NCBI GenBank assembly: GCA_026545765.1
Contig: CM048842.1
Span: forward strand, 67,060,371 to 67,124,370
From: Plantago major
Lineage: Eukaryota > Streptophyta > Magnoliopsida > Lamiales > Plantaginaceae
Length of the DNA: 64,000 nucleotides
Direction of reading: 5' to 3'
Part shown: positions 1 through 9,995 of the stretch, piece after piece
Layout: each line of letters begins with the position of its first letter
Numbering within the stretch: the first letter of the stretch is position 1
Translations under genes and position numbers: made by a program
The notes under the pieces: model-generated
What the model saw: only the letters and a program-made list of their open reading frames with translations
What the model was told of the DNA's origin: nothing
Databases searched by the model: none

Positions 1-122
1 TCATATTCCCAGATGGTTCTGGACGAACACGCATCTACATCATTGCAATACGTCAAAAGCTGAACTAAAGTATTCATGGAAGATTACTAACAGAACATTA
101 ACTGGATCATTTCTTTCTTTAC

Positions 123-849
123 CTGAAAACGATCCAGGTGAAGGCTGAGTTTCAGTGAAACGCTTTTGGTTCATACCATCACGCGAGAGGCCTGCATCAT
201 AAATTCAACTGTTAATACGATGACACCTATTCTAGAAAAAGCAGGTTTGCCTATATGCAGAAAGGTCATATACCCTGTGCAGTGATCGATGGTCCAGTTT
301 GTTCCGGTTCCTTATCCTTGCGGGCACGAACAAGCTCATATGAGGCATCTAGCACATATCATGATTTGATTTCAGTGCACAATACACCACACCAAGTTAT
401 GAAAGTCTCTAACTAAGAAACAGGAGCCAACCTGAATCAGCTGGGGAGTCACCCAATCTCATCCCATTGGGCTCAAAAACTTCGTTATCTTCATCATCTA
501 GTAAATACGACAGTGTCAAAACAAATCCACTGGTCTTATACAAGCACAAAATTATTTTCCAAGTCTCCTAATACTACCTGTCACTGGTCTTATACCCCCC
601 TCTCTGTTCCAACCACACAATGGAGATGCAAATTCTACGTTTGTTAACAATAAAGCATGTGAGAACTCATAAAGGAGACTGGAATAAACCAACTAATGAC
701 TCGAATAAATCATCTCATATCGGAAACATAATAATGTAAAACACACATGAAAAAGCATATATTTTTTTAAGTTTCAAATGAAAAACCTGAGTCGCAGCTG
801 ATATTCTCATCGTCATTCATATCCGGGGAGGAGTATATCTTACCGCAGT
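123..849 (-). CDS. Exons of an unidentified protein-coding gene (partial)
   Basis: Three short exons can be read on the minus strand: 849-787, 497-432 and 191-123. Each is flanked by a plausible AG acceptor and GT donor. Each is a multiple of three long (63, 66 and 69 nt) and starts and ends in phase 1, so they join into one open frame. The peptides are acidic and polar (KIYSSPDMNDDENISCDSG; EVFEPNGMRLGDSPADSG; NQKRFTETQPSPGSFSG). The other frames of the exon at 191-123 contain stops, which supports the chosen frame. No domain is recognised. The gene would continue left of the window; its 5' part, right of 849, was not found. It could also be a decayed gene. The splice reading is inference. 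Confidence 0.35.
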
Positions 850-1264
850 CTGGAAACAGTGAAAACAGCTTGTGATTCAAACACATCATCGGGGGGGGGG
901 GGGGGACTAATTGCAAACAGTAGAGTAACGGGGTCAGTTTCAACATATGAAAGAACGCGCTAACTCCCGATCCTGAACAAAGATGGGAGTGAGATGTTGT
1001 TGGTTAGGATAGATTCTGGGCGCGCATGTTGAGGGCGCCACAATAGAGGCATAGACCACCGTACTGTACAGAAGCTACTAAATGATAGGGATATACCTCA
1101 CGTGACATTTCTTATTGCCAACAAGAGGATAAATTGGTAATTCTACGGTGATATTGTAGTAACATGAAATGTTTATACTGTGCAGTTGGCTATGTGTTTC
1201 CATTGGTTACAAATTGCACTGGGCGGTAGCCCGCTCAGATAAATTCCCCCGTCCAATGATAGCT

Positions 1265-1522
1265 GGTGCAGAAGCACATGTATTACCGTACAAGTGCAAA
1301 TAAAGTTAATGAGAGACAAGGTAGCACAAGAAGTGCCTCCCTGGTCCATAAAAGGAGCCTGACATTACAAAGTCCTATTAGTACAGAGTTAAGATCTTCC
1401 ACTTCATCTATATTGCATCTTACTAACAATCACTTTTGCTCTTAGCAATTTTGATCCTATAAGTGGTTTTACCTTCCACATCCTTGCCACATGACTTATC
1501 ATCTTGAACCGAATGAGTCTAT
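1265..1522 (+). repeat. Duplicated U2 5' flank, left part (split by CACTA element)
   Basis: This stretch is closely similar to 32,416-32,668, the region upstream of the U2 copy at 33,110. In both copies it includes the words 'cttccacatccttgc' and 'acatgacttatcatcttga'. The similarity stops at 1522 and resumes at 6962, exactly at the ends of the CACTA insertion. The duplication therefore predates the insertion. Confidence 0.85.
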
Positions 1523-1554
1523 CACTATAAGAAAATCCGGAAAATCCGACGTTA

Positions 1555-1790
1555 TGGGGCCCCATAACGACGGATCGCTAATTGGGGCGACGGATTCAAT
1601 CGGCGACGGATAATAATTATCCGTCGCCCAAGTTTGACCTTTAAAAAAAAAAAAAAGGAAATTATTAACGATGGATAATTTTATCCGTCATTAATATTTT
1701 GATTTAAAAAAAAAAACAAACTGGGCGACGGATAGATCACTGGGCCGACGGATCGGCCAACTGGGCCGACGGATACGTGTCCGTCGGCCC
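1555..1790. repeat. CACTA left subterminal repeats (CGACGGAT)
   Basis: This is a dense series of CGACGGAT, GCCGACGGAT and inverted ATCCGTCG motifs, interrupted by A-tracts. In the CACTA superfamily, subterminal repeats are binding sites for the transposon-encoded accessory protein. The same motif fills the right end (about 6540-6945). Confidence 0.8.
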
Positions 1791-2136
1791 AGTTTTCATA
1801 TGTTCGGACAGAGAGCAGAATCTCTCATTTTCTTCATCTTCTTCATTCTTCCATCCTCATTTTCTTCTTCTCCTTAATCCGTTTTCCGGCCAATCATCCG
1901 TTATTCCGGCCAATCTTGGTGCCTAATCGAAGCTCGTGTGATAAGGAGTTTGATTCTTCGATCAATTTCATATTTCTACCGATTAATCAAGGTATTTTGG
2001 CTAAAACCCTAGTTTTTAAAAATTTGGGAATTTTGTTTATTTTGATTAATTTGAGCAATTATATGTATATATGATAAGTATGTAGTAGTTAGTTTAGTTA
2101 ATTTCATCAATTATATGTAATTTGTTCAATTTGAGC

Positions 2137-2139
<3 letters not shown>

Positions 2140-2218
<79 letters not shown>

Positions 2219-2261
2219 GTATGTATGTATGTATGTATATGTATGTATGTATGTATGTATG

Positions 2262-2293
<32 letters not shown>

Positions 2294-2315
2294 TGTATAT
2301 ATGTATATATATGTG

Positions 2316-2351
<36 letters not shown>

Positions 2352-2371
2352 TATGTATGTATATATGTATA

Positions 2372-2422
<51 letters not shown>

Positions 2423-2490
2423 ATATGTATATATATGTATGTATATATGTATGTATATATGTATATATATGTATGTATATATGTATGTAT
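2140..2490. repeat. TA / GTAT compound microsatellite, left of plastid insert
   Basis: A run of about 70 nt of pure TA is followed by GTAT tetranucleotide tracts and mixed TATATG units. The array stops abruptly at the first plastid base (2491). A compositionally identical array resumes at 3051. Confidence 0.95.
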
Positions 2491-2751
2491 ATTCAAGGAA
2501 ATTGTGCACCACAAATAAGAACTAATAAAGAGACCCGCAATCCCGTAGAAAGACATCACGATCCCTTGTGGAAAAAAAAGGATTTGCTGAGACGGAAAAA
2601 AAGATATCAAATTTTTACCAAGATAACTAGAAGTTCCAACCACTAAGAATCCTAATGAACCTAAAAAAACGACAAGGGCCCAGAAAAAATTACTTAGTTT
2701 TCGAGATCCCGTTCTAACTTCTATCCATACATGTTCTGATCGCCAACTCAT
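2491..2751 (-). pseudogene. ycf4: Plastid ycf4 N-terminal fragment (NUPT)
   Basis: The minus strand from ATG 2751 encodes about 87 residues of Ycf4, the thylakoid factor for photosystem I assembly. Diagnostic segments are [29 protein letters not shown] and [20 protein letters not shown]. The two N-terminal membrane helices are present. The frame is still open up to CTISLN, where it runs into the microsatellite. Normal Ycf4 is about 185 residues, so over half is missing. A nuclear copy without a transit peptide inside a transposon should not function. It is read as nuclear plastid DNA, and the open frame suggests fairly recent transfer. Confidence 0.9.
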
Positions 2752-2819
2752 AGTTTATTTTATTTTATTGAAATTATTGAAATTTGGGAGAATACCCCAA
2801 ATTATTTTAACTTTCCTTT

Positions 2820-3050
2820 GCTGTCAAAAAAGGAATAGAGGAGATCGAGGTCATACTCTTTATGGGATTCCCAAAGTTATTAACCGAAAATAGACCGCAA
2901 GGAGTTGAAGAATTCAAAAGAAATTTCCAAAAAGAATTTCATTATATAACCCGAAAACTTAAGCTTTCTATCAAAGGAATTGCAAAACCTTATGGAAACC
3001 CTAATATTATTGCAGAATTTATAGCCGAACAATTAAAGAATAGAGTTTCA
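2820..3050 (+). pseudogene. rps3: Plastid rps3 internal fragment (NUPT)
   Basis: The plus strand encodes about 77 residues of plastid ribosomal protein S3 ([38 protein letters not shown]). It lacks the N-terminus and is cut off on the right by TA/GTAT repeats after 3050. In standard plastid genomes rps3 lies in the rpl16-rps19 cluster and ycf4 near psaI-cemA, some tens of kilobases apart. The 68-bp head-to-head arrangement here is therefore a junction of two plastid segments, or comes from a rearranged plastome. Confidence 0.87.
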
Positions 3051-3130
3051 TATATATGTATGTATATATGTATATATATGTGTATATATATATATATATA
3101 TATGTATGTATATATGTATGTATATATATC

Positions 3131-3181
<51 letters not shown>

Positions 3182-3220
3182 GTATGTATGTATATATATC
3201 TATGTATATATATATATATA

Positions 3221-3290
<70 letters not shown>
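3051..3290. repeat. TA / GTAT compound microsatellite, right of plastid insert
   Basis: This array mirrors 2140-2490: TATATG and GTAT units with occasional TATC, then a long pure TA tract ending near 3290. Shared phrases such as 'tatatatgtatgtatatatg' on both sides suggest one array into which plastid DNA was inserted. Confidence 0.95.
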
Positions 3291-3292
<2 letters not shown>

Positions 3293-3776
3293 ATTTGATA
3301 GTTAATTTAGTTAATGATATGTATATATGATAGGTATGATATGAATGTATGTAGTATGTTAAGTTTGGTATGTATGAATGTATGTAGTTAGTTTGATTTG
3401 TGTGTTAAGTATATATAGTTAGTTTAGTTAATTTGATATGTTTGTTAAGTATAGAAGTATGTAGTTTTGATTTGATAAATTTGTATGTTAAGTACGTAAT
3501 TTGATATGAATATATGTAGTAATTCGATATGTATAGAGTAATTAGTTAATTTGATATGTAGTTAAGTATATAATATATGTACTAAGAGGTTGAAATGGTT
3601 AAAATATATGCCCAATTTTGTAACATATCGAACACTTAATTAATAATTAATTTATAAGGAACATATAATAATTAACAATTAACCTCCACAATCTTCTTAT
3701 CCGAATTGGAATCGATCTAATAAATTAAATACGATCTAATCAATTGGAACGTGTCAGGTTAAAAATAAAGTATACA

Positions 3777-4193
3777 ATGAATTCCGACCGTTCATGGATG
3801 TACGATCGTACGGCGGTAAATGGCAGAGTTTCTAGGAGTTTTGTAGAAGGGGTTAAAGGTTTCATCTCGTTTGCCATGGGACGTCCGGTTTGTGCAACTG
3901 GGGGGTTGATAAAGTGTCCTTGCACATTGGAAACCTGCAGAAACAAGCAATTTATGACGCCTACAGCAGTATTCGAGCACTTGCGATGTTACGGATTCAT
4001 GCCTGAGTATCATGTATGGATTCATCACGGTGAGGAAGCACCGTCCATGGCATACCTCCAATGGAGGGAGAGGCGGGGTTTGGGGCCGCCTATCGAGTGC
4101 CTTTCTACTTGTCGGAACATGTGCATGGTGTATTGGGAGGAGGATGTAGATCTGTTGGAATGCAAGTTCTGTGGTAGGGAGCGTCACAAGTGA
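3777..4193 (+). pseudogene. CACTA transposase N-terminus: transposase-associated domain, copy 1
   Basis: ATG 3777 opens a frame of 138 residues. It starts DRSWMY, continues through FVEGVKGFISFA, IKCPC and HLRCYGFMPEYHVWIHHGE, and ends YWEEDVDLLECKFCGRERHK. This is the transposase-associated domain plus the cysteine motif that normally leads into TNP2 of En/Spm elements. A TGA at 4191 ends the frame before any DDE region. A second copy follows 280 bp downstream. An intron or truncation could explain the missing core, but none was found nearby. Confidence 0.75.
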
Positions 4194-4471
4194 TGAGGAG
4201 GATCGTGCATGAGAATGAGGAGTTTCATCCGTTTTGTCTCTAGGCTTGTATAACTAGTAATCATTAGTTGATATATATATGAAACCAAACATTATGGTAA
4301 AATTGAAGCTGATGTAACTTATATTATGTAATGCCGTAACAATTGACTGGATCTAATATAACTTATATTACGTAGCAATTGATTGAATTATTGTGAAAAT
4401 GATTTATTATCGTAAATGAAAGACCTCGGTCTAATGAATTCAAACGTGTCAGGTTATTATCTAATTATTCA

Positions 4472-4750
4472 ATGAATACCGATCGTTCATGGATGTATTG
4501 TCATACTCTCAATGGCAGAGTTCAATGGAGTTTTCTGAAAGGGGTTGAAGGTTTCATTGCATTTGCAATGTCAAATCCGGCTTGTGTAAAGGATGGGTTG
4601 ATAAAGTGCCCTTGTGCAATGAAACAGTGCAGAAACAAGCAATACGTGGCTCCTAAAGCGGTAGTCCAACACTTGAGGAAAAATGGATTCCTGCCTGGGT
4701 ATCAGGTATGGAATCATCATGGTGAGGAAAAATGGATTCCTGCCTGTGTA
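4472..4750 (+). pseudogene. CACTA transposase-associated domain, copy 2
   Basis: This is a diverged tandem copy of 3777-4070, including the upstream words 'gtgtcaggtta' and 'tcaatgaat'. It reads NTDRSWMYCH, FLKGVEGFIAFA, IKCPCAMKQCRNKQ and NGFLPGYQVWNHHGEE. A GTAAGT donor near 4749 could splice to the exon at about 4870. The second copy may therefore be the one wired to the En/Spm-type coding exons, while copy 1 is a dead duplicate. Confidence 0.65.
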
Positions 4751-4868
4751 AGTATTATACATTCTTCTTAAATATGTAAAACCTAACTTATAATGATAGT
4801 TGACAAGTATAAATTGTTGTACTAAAGTAATATATATTCGTTTCTTGTATCTTATACATTGACAATAG

Positions 4869-6207
4869 CTTATGGCATCGGGAGGTGCACAACAAACTAG
4901 GTGACATCTTCCAGAGCAGGAGAGAGCCATCGGGGCAGGGTGGTGAGTGTTGGAGCCACATCTCGGAGCGCATGAGGGCCGAGTACTTCGATGAGCTGAG
5001 GGTAAGTTAAAATATGGCATTCCTTCGTTTGTAATTATAATCGTTTTAATATGAGTAGTATGTTAGCCACTGTATGTGAGTGGTATGTTAGCCACTTTAT
5101 TTGAGTGATATGTTAGTCACCATTGTGTTAGTAAAATTTAGGACAATGTGAGTGGTATGTTAGCCACTTTATTTGGGTGATATGTTAGTCACCATTGTGT
5201 TAGTAAAATTTAGGACAATGTGAGTGGTATGTTAGCCACTATATGTGAGTGGTATGCTAGCCACTTTGTTTGGGTGATATGTTAGTTACCATATATGTTA
5301 TGTTGTTGTATCTTGTTAAATTGATGTAACATGGTGAGGTTATACATGTATTGACTTTGGATGTTGTATGAAATTGGGAGTGTAGAAGGAGTACTTCATT
5401 CCCAGCAGGTTGATCCCACAGATCTGGCATGTTTACGAGACTGTGGGATCCAAACTGTACAGGGATATGGTCTATTCGTGGAAGGCCATTCGGGATCGGG
5501 GTGGCGAAATCCCTCCACAGGTTGATGCAGCGTAGTGGGCCCTTTGGGATGCCTACTGGCGCCGAACTGATGTCCAGGACGTTGCCTACACCAACAGGCG
5601 GAACCGGGCATCCCAGTCTGATACGGCAGGAAGGGCCGTTCACCACCTTGGGAGGCGATCTATTGTCACTGATTATTATCAATCGGTGCGTATATATGTG
5701 TTTTTGCAATCTAGCATTACGTGTATATATGAAGTCTCTGCTGCTCTATTACTTGTAGATGATAAATTGTTGACTAGATCTGGTTTGATTCAGGTGGCAC
5801 GGGGGGAGGTGACATCCAAGTATGCCATCTTCAAGAAGGCCAAGCAGAAGGGCGGGGTATGGACCGACTGCCGGGCCTCGTCTATTGCGGTATGTTGGCT
5901 TGTTGCTTAAAGTTCATATTTGTACACTATTACAAGTTAATTTTTAAAAACAGTAACTGATCATGATATCTGCTATTTACGATTTCAGGTTGAGGTTGAT
6001 GCTCAGGTGGCGAGGTAGGAGGACGAGACAGGTGATGTGTTATCAACTGAACAAGTTGACAACATCTTCCTAGAGGTCAATAAACCGGACAAGAAAGGAC
6101 GAATATATGAACTCGGGAGCCTCGGTTTGAGCCTGGCTAGTCCGGGGTGCTCCTCATCATCATCCCAGCAGTCCAGACGTCCAGTTTACACAGGACTGAG
6201 TCTCTAA
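4869..6207 (+). pseudogene. En/Spm-type (Ptta-like) transposon protein, decayed exons
   Basis: Exons can be read at about 4869-5002 (GDIFQSRREPSGQGGECW), 5388-5685 (EYFIPSRLIPQIWHVYE... SWKAIRDRGGEIPP... HHLGRRSI), 5793-5889 (RGEVTSKYAIFKKAKQKGG) and 5988-6207 (LSTEQVDNIFLEVNKPD). Donors GTAAGT, GTGCGT and GTATGT sit between them. This resembles the plant Ptta/En/Spm transposase domain that precedes a C-terminal coiled coil. Stops interrupt it (TAG after QVDAA at about 5536; TAG after QVAR at about 6016) and the C-terminus is shortened. The homologous last exon at 20,521-20,898 is intact. Confidence 0.7.
5049..5290. repeat. Minisatellite in CACTA intron
   Basis: The unit 'gtgagtggtatgttagccac' alternates with 'gggtgatatgttagtcacc'. 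A longer unit of about 85 bp containing 'gtgttagtaaaatttaggac' occurs twice. It lies in the intron between two transposon exons. Confidence 0.8.
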
Positions 6208-6539
6208 AGCAGTGCGATCGCGAGTTCGAGGCAGTTGCGGCTAACTCAAGAGATGCGGCGTGCCCAAGAACAAAGGGAGGAGAAACGGCGCCTTGATTCT
6301 GAATGGGCGATTCATGTTCGATTCCGCCATCACCCTTCCGTCTGATAGCTAGTTAGTTATGTATCTGTATGTTCGGATTTTTTTTCATATTTACACTTGT
6401 GTGGATAATTTCTCCAGCTCCGGATATTACTTTTTTTATTCAAAATTTATTGAAATATTTTCCGTATTATTCATTTATTATCGAACATTATATTGATTAA
6501 ATAGGTGAACTACGAAAAACAGGGATTAATATGAAATAA

Positions 6540-6948
6540 ATAGTGACGGAATTAGTGACGGATTCACAATGACGGAATTAGTGACGGAAATTCACAGTGA
6601 CGGAATTTCAGATTATGTCACTAATTCCAATAAAATGTTGGACGACGGATAGAATCTATCCGTCGCTAAATATAACGACGGATAGATTCTATTCGTCGCT
6701 AAAGGTAACGACGGATAGATACATATAACGACGGATAGATTCTATCCGTCGTTATATTTCGATTAAAAAAAAAAGTCAAATATATAATCCGTCGTCCAAT
6801 CCGTCGCGAATTGGACGACGGATTATCTATCCGTCGGCCCAACTCCAGCGGGGCGACGAATTTTTTATCCGTCGCCCGATCCGTCGCCAGGGCTGGGGCG
6901 ACGGATCGTTGGGCTGAAGCGACGGATCTATCCATCGCCCCAGCCCAG
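6540..6948. repeat. CACTA right subterminal repeats and hairpins
   Basis: Repeated 'tagtgacgga' words lead into inverted pairs such as 'aacgacggatagattctat' followed by its complement, then GGGCGACGGAT and ATCCGTCGCCC. These can fold into strong hairpins. The array matches the left subterminal motif and the fragment at 21,080-21,394. Confidence 0.85.
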
Positions 6949-7333
6949 TTTTTTTGTAGTGTATCTTAGCATATCACCCAAGCCAGAAAGGCACTCTTGG
7001 TTGAGAAATCTCTTTCCTACTCGGCTCCAGTTCCACCATCCTATTGATTCTGCCATATTAAAAATCTTCAGATGCAATTTGGTGAGTCTGATACCTATCT
7101 TAAGATTAGATAGATGGATCCTTTCTTGTTCAGAACATCTACTCACTACTCAGCCATAGCCTAAAAGAGTCTCTCCTGCTTGAGAAAACAATGTTGCCTT
7201 CTCATTCCGAATATATAGAATGGAAGATATTTGTTCTGGAAGATTAAGGAACCCTTTACAGTAGATGGCAAAATTATGAGTATATCTAAAGCAAGTGCTA
7301 TGTCTTTTGTAGATCATCATCAGGTACTTTATT

Positions 7334-7384
7334 ATCCCATACTGCTAGTCGAGAAAACATGACCTCAGAAGAGGGAGTATAAAA
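7334..7384 (+). promoter_or_regulatory. U2 snRNA promoter: USE and TATA
   Basis: ATCCCATACTG (7334-7344) matches the plant snRNA upstream sequence element RTCCCACATCG at 8 of 11 positions. TATAAAA begins at 7378, 33 bp after the USE and 33 bp before the RNA start. Plant Pol II snRNA genes use about 33-34 bp between the two boxes; Pol III genes use about one helical turn less. The spacing predicts Pol II. Confidence 0.85.
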
Positions 7385-7410
7385 GGAGCTTGGTGTTGAT
7401 TGTAAAACTC

Positions 7411-7608
7411 ATACCTTTCTCGGCCTTTTGGCTAAGATCAAGTGTAGTATCTGTTCTTATCAGTTTAATATCTGATATGTAGCCCATCGGGCTACAACGA
7501 TATTAATCTAATTTTTGTAGGGGAAAGGGTCCAATGTGTAGCTTGCTGGACGGATTCTTTAAGTGTCGCCCATGCGTTGCACTATTGCACGGGCCTGACA
7601 CACCCCGC
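7411..7608 (+). ncRNA. U2: U2 spliceosomal snRNA, copy A
   Basis: The sequence starts ATACCTTTCTCGGCCTTTTG, the conserved 5' end of plant U2. The branch-point recognition sequence GTAGTA is intact (7444-7449). Stem IIa (ATCTGATATG then a short hairpin), an AATTTTTG-type Sm site and the 3' domain ending GCACGGGCCTGACACACCCC are present. The length of about 197 nt fits plant U2 (about 196). USE, TATA and a perfect 3' box flank it. Of the three U2 copies here this one best fits a functional gene. Confidence 0.93.
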
Positions 7609-7609
7609 C

Positions 7610-7622
7610 CAATTCAGTTTAA
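7610..7622 (+). terminator. snRNA 3' box of U2 copy A
   Basis: CA-ATTC-AGTTTAA matches the plant snRNA 3'-end formation signal CA(N)3-10AGTNNAA exactly. It sits directly after the mature U2 end, as expected. Confidence 0.85.
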
Positions 7623-7717
7623 TTTAGGCACATTAACTTTGGCTTCATTCGATTAATTCGATTCGATTCAACTCTCTTGATTCAATTTTCTTGATTCGGC
7701 TCTCTTAAGTTCATTAA

Positions 7718-7759
<42 letters not shown>

Positions 7760-8917
7760 ATTTTATCATTTATTTACACAACCCATCTTTTGTACGAGGA
7801 AAATAAGAAAATTTATCCAATTGAGATATTTTCAACCTTTTTCTTTCTTTCTTTTTATCACGACTTTTAGTAGATCAATGAAATAAAAAGTATAGTTACG
7901 ATTCGTATTACCCTTCTTTTCTACCATAAAAGTTGAGTTAAGATAAGAAACTACAGGAACGCGAAATCCATTCAAACTGGTTCACATACTTTGTACGTAC
8001 ATCTCTAACTAATTGTAGGTAAAATTGTAATTTTTTTGGAGGTAAAAATTGTAAATTTTTGGAGGTAAAATTGTGAATTTTTGGAGGTAAACTAAAACTA
8101 ATGTTTTCCTTAGGGTTGGAGTTTTGGAGGTAAAATTATGATTTTTCGAGGTAAAATTAAACCACTAACAATCGATTTTTCTAAGGAGAATTTTTTTCTC
8201 GAACTTAAATCGTAAATTACTTGCAAATTACGCACAAAAGAGTATAAAACAAAGTTATGTTAGTCAAATATACTTAATTTTTTTTATAATATAATTTTAT
8301 TATATTCTTTGTCGTGTAATTTGCGAGTAATTACAGTCAACGTCCAGAAAAAAGTCTCCTTACGAATTTATTAATGGACCGGATGTAGTATTCATTATTA
8401 TTAAAAAATGGGACAAATGTAATTTCTTGATTCGTTTGATTTAATTTCGTTTGATTTGATTCGATTTAGTTGATTCGATTCGATTAATTCGATTCATTCG
8501 ATTCGATTCGGTAAATTTAATTTGAAAAAACAGCGCTTTGACCAAGAAGACTTAAGTTTCTCTCCTGGCTCGCGATTTGCCAAGATAACTGGGTTTTGGT
8601 GTATTCTGTAACGTTGGATAAGGCAAATGTGAGAACAATACGGCTGCTTATTTCTATATGCATATTCGTCTCTATTGTTTACTTGAAGCTTGAGGTAACA
8701 AATCCCAGGGATTTTCTCTATTGTTTACTTGAAGCTTGAGGTAACAAAGCACAGGGCTTATCTGATGTTCTCTTTCTCAATATTTTTAATGATTTTAATG
8801 TTTTTAACTCCAATCGCATGTTCTTTCTTTTACCAGAGTTGATCCACAAGAGAAACTTTTGACATCTAGGGCTTCTATCATGGTTTAAGTGATCTCTGTA
8901 TTAGCAGAAGCTTTGGT
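7623..8917. other. AT-rich spacer with GATTC-rich repeats and an ATT microsatellite
   Basis: No gene was found. The stretch holds GATTC/CGATT-rich blocks (about 7648-7710 and 8440-8515), an (ATT)n run at 7720-7756 and a 'ggaggtaaaatt' repeat at about 8040-8160. 'attttctctattgtttacttgaagcttgaggtaacaaa' is in part duplicated near 8700-8755. The GATTC blocks resemble those at 34,640-34,770 and 53,330-53,420. Confidence 0.6.
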
Positions 8918-9055
8918 GAGCTAAAGGGTAGCTCGATACGTGATTTTGGAGGAAGTGACTTAGAGTTGTCCATGGTCAGATTTTTGCTTGCTCATACACC
9001 AAAGCTGCATATGCTTTTTGTGCACGAGAACGTTTTGATGGGGATAAAAGATTAG
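8918..9055 (+). pseudogene. FBD-domain relic of an F-box gene
   Basis: A 45-codon frame (ELKGSSIRDFGGSDLELSMV, RFLLAHTPKLHMLFV, ending at TAG) matches the FBD motif found at the C-terminus of plant F-box/LRR proteins. The F-box gene at 37.6-40.6 kb has the equivalent motif NFEGSPVEMMLVRLLFAHAH. No F-box or LRR part lies upstream, so this is a fragment. It could be the last exon of a decayed paralog. Confidence 0.6.
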
Positions 9056-9083
9056 GAGAGGTTTGAATACATATATACTCGAT

Positions 9084-9504
9084 CAGTGGCGAATCTAGGA
9101 GCGTATTTTAGGGGGGGTCGAAGCCTAATATTCGTGAAATTATTTTTACGAAAAGTATTAGAAGTAGAGTATGATTTTTACAATAAATAACATTTTAGAA
9201 AAAAACATGGAAATAACATAAATAAAGAGAATATAGGGGAAAATTAAGAAGTTATATACTCCAAAGTTAGAATGTGAGAGTGAAACGTAATAGGGAGAAG
9301 CATAATAATATGGGAAAATGGGAAAAAAATTTGAACAAAATGAGGCCTGTGAGACTTGAACCCGGAGCAGCAGCATAACAGACTACAACAAATACCACTC
9401 AGACAGATCACATTTAGCTACTAGCATGTATTAACGATGATATTTAAAATTTGGGAGGGGGGCAGCTGACCCCACTTGCCCCCCCCCTTTAGATCCGCCA
9501 CTGG
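9084..9504. mobile_element. Candidate MITE with CAGTGGCG terminal inverted repeats
   Basis: The left end CAGTGGCGAATCTAGG and the right end (reverse complement CAGTGGCGGATCTAAAGG) form an inverted repeat of about 15 bp enclosing 421 bp. CAGTG-type ends are common in hAT-like MITEs. No clear 8-bp duplication was found at the flanks, so the superfamily is uncertain. Confidence 0.55.
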
Positions 9505-9995
9505 CAATATACTTCACTCCTAAGAGAAAGCTTGTCCTGCTGCAGGTGTCAAATTTTGCTGATCTTTGGGCACATTGCCAGTAAATTCTCTCATCAGAGC
9601 AAAACACGAGCCAAATGAGAACAATATTAAACAGTTCTTTAACATGCACCTTTTGTTGATTTGAAATCCTGAAGCTTTTTTTTTTCTTTGTTTGGTAGAT
9701 CAGTGTTCATTTGTGACCCTTGACTAAACTTTTATGTGTCTACATGGAACATAGTTGCATATTTCAGTACTGCTTTTTTCAGTTTGTAAGCTCTCTTTGG
9801 TTTCTGTGAATTCTACTTCCTCCGTCCCGGGAATAGATTCCCGTTCACTTTTTGGGTGAATAAAATAAGTTATATATTACTTTTGAATAAAATAGTACTA
9901 GTGGGTCTCTCAAATTGATTTTTAAAGTTGGAAGTATTCTCTACAAGATACAATAAATTTCGAAACATACATATACTTCATCAATATGCAGATAG

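Larger units (their letters stand above)
1523..6961 (+). mobile_element. CACTA (En/Spm, CMC) DNA transposon, complete ends
   Basis: The left end begins CACTATAAGAAAA. The right end is the reverse complement of CACTACAAAAAAA. A 3-bp target-site duplication TAT flanks the element (1520-1522 and 6962-6964). The paralogous locus at about 32,668 reads 'gaatgactatcttagc' with no insertion, which confirms both ends to the base. Both subterminal regions are packed with CGACGGAT motifs in both orientations. The interior holds two transposase-associated domains, exons of an En/Spm-type protein with in-frame stops, plastid DNA and microsatellites. No TNP2 DDE catalytic core is visible, so the element is probably non-autonomous. 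Confidence 0.92.

Noticed and set aside
892-905. G-tract as a possible G-quadruplex regulatory site
   Set aside because: It is a single homopolymer run of G that may vary by sequencing error. Similar runs occur in the transposon LTRs.
2107-3330. Many long frames of alternating Tyr/Ile, Tyr/Val/Cys/Met on both strands
   Set aside because: They are translations of TA and GTAT microsatellites, which lack stops in several frames. The only real coding similarity is the ycf4 and rps3 plastid fragments.
3744-4193. Stand-alone host gene of 149 residues
   Set aside because: The sequence is the transposase-associated domain and lies within CACTA termini.
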